From Nothopassalora personata (lineage: Eukaryota; Ascomycota; Dothideomycetes; Mycosphaerellales; Mycosphaerellaceae): a DNA stretch of 64,000 nt. Shown here one piece after another: positions 20,670-31,600 of this stretch. Position 1 is the first letter of the stretch, and each line of letters opens with the position of its first letter. Location of the stretch: the NCBI GenBank assembly GCA_033816765.1, contig CM066292.1, positions 2,914,001 to 2,978,000 of the forward strand, given 5' to 3'. A model generated the notes under the pieces. It saw nothing but the letters and a program-made list of their open reading frames with translations, was not told where the DNA came from and ran no database searches. The translations under genes were made by a program, and so were the position numbers.

Positions 20670-21736
20670 CGTGCTTCGCGATCAAGATAGAAACGGCTAC
20701 TCACCGAGCTGGGAGAAGGGGTGGTGGTGGTTTGAAAGAGCGCAAGAGGGACTTAGCCGGTGGTAGGTAGACGCATTGCGTTCCAGCTGAATACCGCTGC
20801 GGATGGTGCAGCTGCAGCTGAAAGAGATTGTGTTGGTAGAACTAACGGCTTGGCCACCGTCCGGGAACAAGGTGTTTTCAGCGCTGACCAAGAAGGACAG
20901 CCCAACCGTTGCGCCGATGCTGCATCACCATCCCGTGTGTTTTCTGTATGGTTCCTCCTCAATCACCGCTCCCACCCACTTCATCCCCTCGGAGTGACAA
21001 GAAAGTGGCGCTGGAGATCTCGTTCATGGCAAGATCCGAGTCTTTGACCGCCCCGCGGTGGATTATGTGGAGGGCGGCCGGGTTTGCAAGGATGTCGGCT
21101 ACACTTCACTCCCGACAATCTGGTCTGGTAGGTACAGTGCTGTTGTTTGAGCCGTGCATTGCGCTAATGCGGGCGACTACGGCGCGCATTGAGCTAAACC
21201 AATCTTAGCTGATATCTAGTTGGTAACCCCTCGTTGTCAAACACAGTGACCATGGTATGCCTTCGCCAGGCTTAGCTTGCAGCTGTTTCAAGAAAGTGAT
21301 ATCACGCGTAATCCCGTCAATACCGGCACGTGCCGTGCGGCTAACGCCGGCGCACGGCTCAAGTCACCTCAAAAGACAGCACTGTACCTCTGTTTGTAAA
21401 GGCAGCACGTCGGCGATTTGGCCAGACGCCTCCTGGTCCTAGCGGCGAATCAACGTGACGATGCTCGTGCAAACCGAGCAGCAAACCGAGCATCAGCCAA
21501 ACGCTACTACTGCAACCAAGCGCCGGGGAGCCCGTCTGACCGGGACTTGTCTGGCGCGACCTCGTGACCCATGCATGGTCCCTGACTGCCGCCGCAAACA
21601 ATCGCGCAGGTCGCCTCGCCCTCTCAATCAGCAAAAGGATCCGATCCGGCCTGCTCTCGGACGCATCATGAGACCCTACAGCAATCAACGGCCGTGGAAG
21701 TGAAGACACACTTCCACCTTTGCTGGACCATCGCTG
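20670..21736. other. Interval between oxidoreductase pseudogene and ABC transporter
   Basis: About 1.07 kb and probably the ABC gene promoter. A + strand frame at 20803-20997 (MVQLQLKEIVLVELTAWPPS...) has codon use that looks protein-like, but I cannot assign it; it may be a remnant of another cluster gene. A 12-bp palindrome with an E-box is at 21324-21335. An 8-bp inverted repeat GCCGTGCG/CGCACGGC is at 21332-21339 and 21351-21358. Confidence 0.5.
21324..21335. promoter_or_regulatory. Perfect 12-bp palindrome containing CACGTG
   Basis: The sequence CGGCACGTGCCG is its own reverse complement and holds an E-box, the usual target of bHLH regulators. It lies 402 bp upstream of the ABC transporter start. 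It is a candidate site only; no factor can be named. Confidence 0.35.
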
Positions 21737-23883
21737 ATGAACCGCGCGTCCTACCGGTCAGACATAGAGATGCTCGTGAGGTCGCCCGAGCACCCCAACA
21801 ATTTCAGCAGCGACGTTGAGACGCACGATGTTGAAAAGCATCCGAGTGGCGGGGGGGAGTCCTACTTCTGCAACAATACTGTCAGAAGCATCGCATGGCA
21901 GAATCTCACCGTCACTGTCAGGGACCGGACTACCGGCCAGGATCGCGATATCCTCCATGGAGCTTCTGGTGTCGTGAAGGCTGGAGAGATGCTGGCACTC
22001 CTGGGCCCGTCTGGATCTGGAAAGACGACTCTGCTCAATACCCTGGCTCGTAGAACCGCCTCCAACTCCGGGCAGGTGTTGATCAACGGCAAGCAGTATC
22101 CCCTGTGTACTCATCAAGCCATCAGCTCTTTCGTGGAGCAGGAAGATACTCTTCTCGGATCTTTGACAGTGGAAGAGACTCTCAAGTTCGCTGCGAAGCT
22201 TGCCTTGCCCGGGTCGGTATATCTTTGCCGACAGATTGTACACCCATACTGATGCTTCCTTTCAGGTCTGTCAGCACAGCTGAGATACGAGATCGCGTCT
22301 CCAAGCTCATAGTTTCCTTTGGACTTCGCCATCAGACACGAACATTAATTGGCTCGCCGCTGCGGAAGGGCATTTCTGGCGGCCAGAAGCGCCGAGTCAG
22401 TGTGGCTACACAGCTCATCACTGGACCATCAGTACTGTACCTGGACGAACCAACAAGTGGTCTGGATTCGACAGCCAGCTACGAGGTCATGTCATTCATC
22501 AGCAGGATGGCACTTGCAAATAATGTGAGTGCTCCAACAACCCTGGACTGGTATCAGATACTTACTAAATCTCCTCTAGCTCATTGTCATCGCAAGCATA
22601 CACCAACCGTCTGCCAAGACACTCGAACTCTTCTCCAAGGTCATGCTACTATCGAAGGGCAAGCCTTGTTACTTTGGCTATACTTCCGATATTGACGGCT
22701 ACTTCGACGAGAATGGCATGCCGATCCCTCCTTTGACGAATCCGGCCGAGCACATGCTCGATATCACCAACGCCGATTTTGGCAACGATGTCGACGGGGC
22801 TCGTCTCGATGCCATCTTCACCCGCTGGAAGCAGTCACAGCGTGCCCAGGAACTGGACAACCAACTTGCGGAGCTTCTCGGTGACGACGTCAAGACTGCT
22901 CTCATGCCGCACGCTGCGTTCGCATCTCAGGTTATCACCCTTCTTCACAGAGCCTTCATCAAGAGCTACCGAGATCTGGTCGCATACTGGATCAGAGTTG
23001 TCATGTACATGGGCCTGTCGATCATGATGGGCACGGTGTGGCTGCGCTTGAGCCCTCACCAAGACCATATTCAGCCATTCATCAACGCGATCGTACGTCG
23101 TATGCTCTGCGATAGCATGATGTATGCTAACAAGGACGCTAGTTCTTCGGCTCTGCTTTCATGTCCTTCATGGCAGTAGCTTACGTACCTGCTTTCTTGG
23201 AAGACCGCTCGATGTTCGTGAAGGAGCGTGCGAACGGTCTCTACGGGCCGACCGCCTTCCTGGTCTCCAATTTTTTGATCGCACTGCCATACCTCTGTAA
23301 GTTTGATATGCCCTCTTTCTTAGCGAAAGACGTCTGCTGACCGGAGCCACCAGTTCTGATCTCGATCCTCTTCTCGATCTTCTCATACTGGATGATCAAC
23401 CTCCGACCGACGGGCGGCGCATTCTTCGTTTGGGTCATGTGGCTTTTCCTGGACCTGATCGCTGCAGAATCGCTTGTCGTCCTGGTCGCTTCACTATTCC
23501 CGAACTTTGTGGTCGCACTGGCACTCGTCGCATTCGCGAACGGCCTCTGGATGAGCGTTGGCGGCTTCCTGGTCTCGCTTCCCGTCCTCGACGTCTTCTG
23601 GAAGTACGTCTTCCACTACATCGATTATCAAGCCTACGTCTTTCAGGGCATGATGGTCAACGAGTTCGGTCACCGCAACTACAACTGCGATCTCGTCGAC
23701 GGCAACTGCTTTTGCATGTATCAGAGTGCACTTCACAGCGAATGCAAGATCGAGGGCATCGCGGTCCTGGACCAGCTCGGCTACTCGACTGGGAGACAGG
23801 GCAAGTGGGTCGGCATCATGATCGGCATCATCGTCGTCTACCGCTTATTTGGATGGGCGATCACATGGTACAGGAAGACATAG
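21737..23883 (+). CDS. ABCG (white-type) half-size ABC transporter, five exons (643 aa)
   Basis: A membrane pump with ATPase domain first and six-helix ABC-2 domain second, as in the ABCG/WHITE group; the substrate is unknown. Exons: 21737-22212, 22266-22524, 22580-23092, 23143-23296 and 23354-23883, with introns of 50-57 nt. Motifs: Walker A GPSGSGKTT (about 90-98), Q-loop SSFVEQEDTL, signature ISGGQKRRVSVA, Walker B VLYLDEPTSGLDS and H-loop SIHQPS. Membrane part: RDLVAYWIRVVMYMGLSIM, then the extracellular Cys-bearing loop (YNCDLVDGNCFCMYQSALHSEC) and a last helix ending AITWYRKT. The first intron uses a weak donor (GTCGGT) but gives the expected LPGSVSTAEIRDRV junction. It is intact beside a dead BBE-like oxidase, so it may be a surviving exporter of a lost metabolite or simply a detoxification pump. 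Confidence 0.92.
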
Positions 23884-24305
23884 TTACGGAACCCTCGCAG
23901 TGGGTGTATGATCAGCACTCAGAATGGAGACGGGCCGCAGCTTCTTGGATGATTGCCAGTGAGCTGGGGCAGAATGGGATGTACTCCAGCACAGATCTTA
24001 CAACGAATGGACGACTATAGAATAGCACTATGATGGCAGTAACCCGACATCGCTCTCCGTATGCTCGTGCCCTTGTGACCTGGAGCCAGCTGGTGCCTTC
24101 CTCATGATCCGCCAAACCACGATCCTCGTCCTAAACGAAGCTGTTTGCTGCGATTAGTTGGCCAAACATGCCTCGCAAGACATACTGAAGACTCCAAACT
24201 TCGCAAACAGACCGCACATCAACCCCGAGTTCAACTGCACCACATACATCCTCATCCCGCCAGACCCTTACTGATCACATTGCGATCGGCCAAACACGAC
24301 CCTCA
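23884..24305. other. Intergenic, ABC transporter 3' region
   Basis: No motif-bearing frame is present; the ABC gene's 3' UTR and the 5' side of a small unknown gene are expected here. Confidence 0.45.
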
Positions 24306-24656
24306 ATGCCTCCCCAGCCCCAACCAGCAGACCTGCGCCCATTCCAATACGCCAAACTCGCCCTCGAATCATACGCCCAGAAGCACGGCAAATCAGGCCA
24401 TTACCAGGTCTACCTCCAGCACCTGCGTGCAGCAGTGGCAGCCGCATGTGAGGCCAAGATGTCAATCCTAGAACTTCGGCAGCAGCTCGCAGCGGCTGAA
24501 CTTGCGGGGATTGAGAGGAGGGACTTGAAGGCGCTTGGGGTTGTGGTGACGGGGATGGGGAAGATGGGGATTGGGTTTGATACGTTGCGGGAGGTGAGGG
24601 AGGTTACGCAGTTGAGGGAGAGACTTGGGTGTATGGAGGGCGGACAGGAGGGTTGA
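24306..24656 (+). CDS. Small unknown helical protein (116 aa)
   Basis: A single frame starts MPPQPQPADLRPFQYAKL and is rich in Ala, Leu, Glu and Arg, predicting long helices (ILELRQQLAAAELAGIERRDLKAL, REVREVTQLRERL). It has no transmembrane segment, signal peptide or known domain. It is convergent with TRA1. The amino-acid composition looks coding, but I do not recognise the family and cannot exclude further exons. Confidence 0.5.
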   Translation: MPPQPQPADLRPFQYAKLALESYAQKHGKSGHYQVYLQHLRAAVAAACEAKMSILELRQQLAAAELAGIERRDLKALGVVVTGMGKMGIGFDTLREVREVTQLRERLGCMEGGQEG

Positions 24657-25654
24657 GGGGTATTCTTTGCGTGGAGGACGTATCGTGCGTTGGTTTCGGT
24701 GCCCCGCCTCATCAGCATCGTCCAGCCATGCCTCCGGGATGTTCGATTCGACCGGCTTGGCATCCTTGATGGCTGCTGCGAGATTCGCCAAGACATGCTT
24801 GAAATGTTCCCCTGCTGTCTTCTTACCATAAGGCCATTTCTTGGCGAGGTCTTTCTCCTCAGAGTCGCAGCCGCGGATAAAAATGTAACGCGGCTCTGCT
24901 CATCAGGACTGGCAGATTAGGCGGAACTCCCGATCGCAAGCTGTTTGCGAAGTGGCGAAAGGGGAAATCCACTGGCATTCACTCCGCAACCCCTTAGCCG
25001 TGGCGGCTAGTGAGTAGCGGAAGCGGGAAGCGGCAGATCAGCTCAGAAAATGCAGGCTGAACTATTTCTGGCACCGTAGGTCCAGAGTCCTGCCTCCTGC
25101 CTTTCGTCCCAACATGCTGACCGACTGTGAACAGCGACAGTCGTCGAGGACAACCACACATTGACAAGAGATGCTCACCACATCGTTCCACCGTGTGGAA
25201 ACGTCCGTATTGTTTATCAAGTCACGGCCTCTCCCCAACCAACCACTTTTTCATCGGACATCCAGCGCATGTGCTGGATGCTGGAGAAGAAAGGGCCGTA
25301 CACACATACCAACATGGCAGCGCCCGGTCGACTGCCCGGAAGGTGGAAGCAATACCATGGTCATCTGGTCGCGTCAACGTCACGTCGCTACCAATCTCAC
25401 AGTCGCGGGCATGCTTGAACACGAACGACGGGACGCTCTTTTACGTCTTTATTACAGACATTGCAACAAAACACTTGTTGGGCCATCTCATGACACATCT
25501 CGTCTCATACTACCTTTATATGCCCCAACGCCACGCTAACTGACCACAATACTGTCCTGGGTATCTATACCGACCATACTCGGCTCCCAGCCAAGCCCTC
25601 ATTGCCTCCCAACGCCATGCTAAACCCAAGCATTCTGTCCCCGGTCCTTCTCCC
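24657..25654. other. Intergenic, TRA1 3' side
   Basis: About 1 kb with short, mutually overlapping frames on both strands that lack motifs. I see nothing I can support. Confidence 0.5.
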
Positions 25655-28600
25655 TTACAACCACGGCATCCACAACAGATCCGTCTGACTCAACTTCTCC
25701 GGGTTGGTAGCCTTCGCGACCAGATCCAAAACGCTCTGACTCGCAGGCAAGTTGTTGCCACTAGGCTCCTTCGCAATGGCGACCGCCTTGTTGACGATTG
25801 CCTCGGCGTTCCTCAAGACGTGCTCACGCATCTCATTCTCTTTGATGTTCGCGCGATGTGTTGATGTGAACCAGAACTGGATCTCGTCTCGGATGAAAAT
25901 CGAGAGGTGGTGCTCGAGTTCGCAATTCGTGCTGTCAGTTGGCGCGGCTGCTGCACTTGCTCCGTTCGCAGCAGGTGTCTGCGATGTCGTCGATGAAGAG
26001 CTGTCGGATGTCAGGCAGCGAGCGATAGCCATCAGCGCGCAGGTAAAAATGCCCTCGGTGTGGATTGGTCCCATCAGGACTTGCAAGTTCGGCGTGAGAC
26101 GGAATGGCACTGGCTCCGGCTGGTGGAAGATTGGTCGGTTCGCCATAGTGAACGGAAGCAATTCGGAGCCCCAGATGTTGCCGTTGCCACGCGAGATATG
26201 CATCTTGTTCGGATACCGCACAGTCATGAACATCGTAAAGGTGATGTACGTCAATGCCGCCAGCTGGTATGAGAATTGTCGGCGGAACAGCCAGAAGGAA
26301 TCGTAAGATGGGTAAGTCGCAGCAAAGTACTCCCGTGCGACCTCCTTCGGCACCATCTTCTCCTGCACGTGGTTCAAAGCCTCCATGCGCATATTAAGCC
26401 AGGCCTCCTGCTTTTGAGGAGTGACACCGCGCATCTTGTCCATGGTGAACATGATCGGATCATCCTTGTCGAGCTCATTGCGGCGGCAGAAGTCTTCGTA
26501 GACAGCCTGAAGCGTGACATATGACGGATCGTCTTGAATCATGCGGATCTGCGGACTGAGCGGTACCATAACCGGCAGATGGAATTGCAGATTGCGGCGT
26601 CTGCTCTCCTTCTTCTTTGATAAAGTGCTGTTGAAGATTCTGAAGAGCTGCAAAATACGCTCCTCGCGCCTGCTGTGTCTCGGTGCGGGATGCTGAATAG
26701 CAAATGGATGCACACTACCATCATGACCACGGATCTTGAGGCGACGGTGACAGCTGGCGACACCGCGTACCAGGTCCACGATCGGCAAGAAGCGCTCGAT
26801 GCGCACAAAGTCCTGGTTCTTATCCTTGTGTTGAAGATATTGACCAGGAATCTCGACCTCATCAAACCATACGAATTTAAAGCTGCTGAGATGAGTGTTT
26901 TCGGCAAGATGCATTGTGTTCGGGCGACGGTCTAGTCGTTCAGCCAGCTTGTCGCGCCACCTCCTCAATTTGATAATGTACTCGTACATCGTGGGCTTCT
27001 TCGTGACGAAGTCCTGCTCGAACGCCTTTCTTATGTGCGGCGGCAGGATGCTCTCGGCGAAGCGTGTGATGTTTGCCTCGGTTTGCGGAGGAAGCTTGTT
27101 CTCCTGTGTAAAGGAGTGAGGCGAGCGTCCCACGTAACTGAGTGCATCGTTGAGCAGAGCCACGATCAGGCGATATGCATCTTCATCTGGAGGACACTTG
27201 AAGTGGCGCTGGACCTGCTCTACCATAGCCTCCATTGATGCATAAAGCAATGGAAAGGCGGTGCGTAGAGTGATCACCAAGGCTTCAGTATGCTCCCATG
27301 GCTTCTTCGGCTTCGTTTGCTCATCTCCCTTCTTCTCTTCTTGCCCGAGCTCCTTCTTAGCCTTAGTCTCTTCGGAAGCAGTCCCGTTGGCTTGGCTGTG
27401 GTCATCACCAGCAGCAGTCCCTGGTCGTGACTGGCCACTTGGCGTGCCGCTCTCTGGTCTCGCTGGCGACTCTTGCTTGACTGCTTCACCAGCTTGCTGC
27501 TTTGCCTTCATGGCCTTCTCCTTTTGTTCGCGCAGAAGTTGAGACTTTCTGATGACTTGCATATCCTCGTGCGACGTTCTGAGCTGGAAGTGCAGCGCCT
27601 GTGGGTACGTCTTCGCCAGATTCGTGAGGATGTAATGTGCGATGTTGGCCTCGCTCTCGGTCCTGGACAAGTTGTTGAGCAGTTGCGGGATGAAAGTGAC
27701 CCAGTACCACCAAGGATGATCACCATGATAGTCGTGAAACTTCTGAGAGAGTTGACCTCCCGCATCATCTAAACTCAACAACCACAAGATTCGGCTGAGC
27801 AGCTTCCTAGACTTGGCACTCTTGTACTGACCGGCAGCCTCCAAGTAGCAGCTCAAAGCATTCGAGCCCTTTTCCATGTCCTGCGGGTCCTCCTTGAAGA
27901 GTTGATCACTGTATCGACCCCACTCGGCCCACGCCTTCGGAAGCTTAATGTCAAAGAATAACGCCGTGCCAAACGCATCGCTGGCTTCATCCTTCTGGTT
28001 GAGCTTGCTCAAGAACATACCCTTGAGGGTGTAGAACTCTGCCTTCTGCTGCTGACCAAAATAATTAAGATTGGTGTTGTTGATGACGTCGAGTCCATTT
28101 GTCAGCTCGCTGCGATTTTGGTAGTGACACTTGGCTTGCTCGCGCAATTTCAGAAAAGCTTCCTGGATTTCAATGTTAGGCAGAGTGTAGATCTTGCTGA
28201 GCTGCGTAATGCAGACATCCGGCATTTGGTGCTTTCGTGCCACATGTGCGAATCGATTGATGATCCACGCTGTCTCATGATACCCACGATAAGCATAGCT
28301 GTTGCCAGTAGCATTCCCACCATTGTTGGGAAGCAGATTGAGGTACGTTCCGTTGATGAGCTGGAAGATGTGTTGGCGCCAAGTGACCAGGTCCTGCCAC
28401 GCATTGATGTCGTCCCAGAGATTCGGAAGGCGATCACGCCAGGTGCTAAGCAGGACCTTGAGCTCTTGCGACTTCACGTCGAGGTTCGCAGCGTTGGTCT
28501 GAGCCAAGCTCTGGCAGATGACGCTAGCATCGTGAAGTTCGACGAGCTGCTGGAAGTTCTGAAGCAGACCAAGATGTGCGTTGGTGATGCGACGTGGGAG

Positions 28601-31600
28601 CTTGTGCCAGTTCTTGATAGAGAGTTGGATGTTCTCATCGCAGACACGCGCAAAGTCGGGAGGATTCTCGGTCTTGTTGTGCAGCTTAAGAAGCGATGTA
28701 AATGCCTGGAAGAACATCCGCCTAGGTGTTGGAGCATCAGAGACGCCCTTGATGACAGTCTCAAGATGATCTCTGTGCTCGTTGTTCGTCCAGGTGTCGT
28801 AGTTGCGCCACATCGCCTCGAGGTAGAGGTCGTTGAGGTTTTCGTGTTTGGCGAACTCTCCCAGGATGTCCCACTGTTGCAGCTTTTGTGCACAGAGAAC
28901 CCATTGGTCTTCCCACAACATGTACTCTCCAGCTGAGTATGGCAGAGTGCCCGTACGTGCCTTGACCTGAGCTTGTTCGTACATTGTCTGTGCCTTGTCC
29001 CAAATGCCGTTCTGATCATAGCTCAAAGCGGCATTGGTCTCGACGTAGGCTGCTCTGCGACGCCATGTGCCGTAGAAGAGATCGCCTTCTTCCAGGCTAG
29101 CGTATGTCTCCACCAAAGCATCGAGGTTGCTCTCCCGTACAGCAGCAGTGTCCACAACGGGCTTCATCGCGAGGTCTTCCATGAAGGTCGCCGCGACGTA
29201 CCATGCGTCATAAGATTTCGCCAGATACTTCATGACATGTGGCGGGAACTTCACCCTAGGCTTAGCTTGTGCGATGCCTTCCAGCAGTGATGAGACGCAA
29301 TTTGGTCGACGATCAATCTGTCTCTGGTGGAAGTCCTTGGTAAGAAGTGCTACGAGACCTTGTTCAATGTCCTCGCGATCGTCCTTGGTGAGCGTAGACC
29401 AGCACATTGGGAAGTAGGCGACCCAAATTTCGTGAGCAAGTTGCCAGTCGGTGTGCTGCAAATCAGCCATGGGTCCGAGGACGTCACGAGCCCGTACAGC
29501 ATTGATCTCGTTCATGAAGTGTTTTTCCTGGACAAGCATGTCTTCCAGACTGTCATCAACCATGACATCGGCGAGTCGTGCATCGCTTGCGTAAGTGCTC
29601 AACGCCTTAGACGCTGGCAGACACTTGAAGTCCTCGTGGTGCAGATGCAACATGGCATTCTGATCGAAAGAGCCAAACATGAGCTGGATGACTTGGCTCA
29701 GCCAGAATGAGTCGCACAAGAAATCCCACTGCTGTTCGCTGATGAGCTTGAAGAAGCGATTGCTCGTAGAGCGGCTGAGCGCTTTGTCATAGATGGTCTG
29801 GAATCGCATTCGCATGTCCACATCCTGACTGCGAAGACCAATGAGAAATGCATGCTCCATACGCACAGCCAGCTCCGAGCGAGTTATCTTCTGGTCTTCG
29901 TAGATCTTGATGACGAGGTTCATGAACTTCTGGTACATGGTCTGATCTGGACGACCTTCAAACAGAAGCATCTTCTGCAGGACCGCAGTCTTCTCTTTGA
30001 GCGTTGGCACAGGCTCGGTAGGGTTGAAGACCCACTGCTCTACCTGGGCCAGGATCTTCTCGCACAGCTCATTGTTCGTAGAGCGTTCTACGAGTGAGGC
30101 TAGCACACTAAGATAAGGTCTACGTGATTCACCCAGTGTGCTGATGCGCGATGAAAGCATGTCGATGACTTTGATGATGAGATCCGTCGTGGTTTCGATC
30201 TCTTGAGAGCTTGCAGAGTTCGGCGGAATGCCTTGTGCCATTGCCGCCTGAGGCGGCATTTGCGTGCTCAGGTGGTCCTTGGCCAGCTTGATCTGGAGGG
30301 CTTTCAGGAGTGCCGGGATGTGAGGGTCGACATCTTCAGGCTTGCGCTGCGCCATAACCCATAGGATATTGATGGCCGCGACGTTGCTGCCATTGTTCAG
30401 TAGCTCGCCTGCTGTGGTGGTCAGGAACGTAATGAACTCTTCTGTTGGGCTGTCAGCGTCAGGGAGCTCTTCATCCGCTGCTTGCACAGGGATGGGCTGA
30501 AGCGCCCGTTGTAGTAGAGGCGGAAGTTTGGGAACCACGTGATCCGCCAACTCAGTATTGTAGAGTGCATCTTGTACTAGAGGATTCTCGTTGCGCAGTG
30601 ACTTGGCCAGTAGCTTTTGTAGTTGCGGCAGGCGATCGAGCACCCAGTCATCAGGTCTAGCATTGATCAAGACTTTTAGAACCTGGATGGTGTTGACGAC
30701 ACGAGTTGTCCAAGTGTCTGCGCTGCCCTTGGCATCCTGCTTGTGATCTTGGCATAGAATTTGTTCAGTCACTTTGGGAAACATGGCGTCCACGTCAAGA
30801 TCATCCCAATACGGCCGTGAGAGGATCTTGTACAAAAGGTCGAGTGCCTTGATCGGCAGTTCCTGCTCCAGGGCAAGCTGAACCTTGCTGTTGCTTGCCT
30901 CTTTTCGTGGCGGCGACCCAGGGAAGGTCGTCTGCAATGTCGCGATGAACTGCACCATGTACTTAACGAGGATCAGTCTCAGCGATGGACTTGCAACGGC
31001 GCCCTTCTTCGGATTGGCATTGGTCTCATCAGACGGTGAGTCGCTGCCGGCAAGCGAACCATGCTCCTTCACGGTACGCTCTTCCCACTGCAGCATGAGG
31101 GTAAACAAGTTCAGCGCAAGCTTCCTGCTCTCTAAGCTCGCCTGTGGCAGCGCCACAACCTTGCCAATTGAAGGAATGATGATCGCTGCGAACTGGTCTC
31201 TCGCTTCGTAGAAGAGGTCTGGGTGTCGACCGACGAACTGGTAGATGTGCGTCAATTGCTGAGTGTTACCCACTTCCTCGGCCAGTATTTTCCGTGGCAA
31301 TTTAGCCCACGCGCTCTGCCGCCCTTCCTGGCCACTAAGTCGCTTCTTGAGTACCGGCTCGAGTACCTCTAGAGACTGCATGACTGAATTGCGACCTTCA
31401 GTCTGGGATGCTCGCAAGAGAGTGTTGTACACTTGCATCGCAATCTTCGGTGGTGTCTCATAGTGGTGAATAAAATACGCTATCAGGCAGTAGGATGCAA
31501 ACTTGTTGATGTGGTCTTCCAAACGAATGTAGTTCCATCCAAACTTGATGAGATCCTTTCTGGTATCCTGCAGCATGTTGTGATGATACTTGATGAGGAA

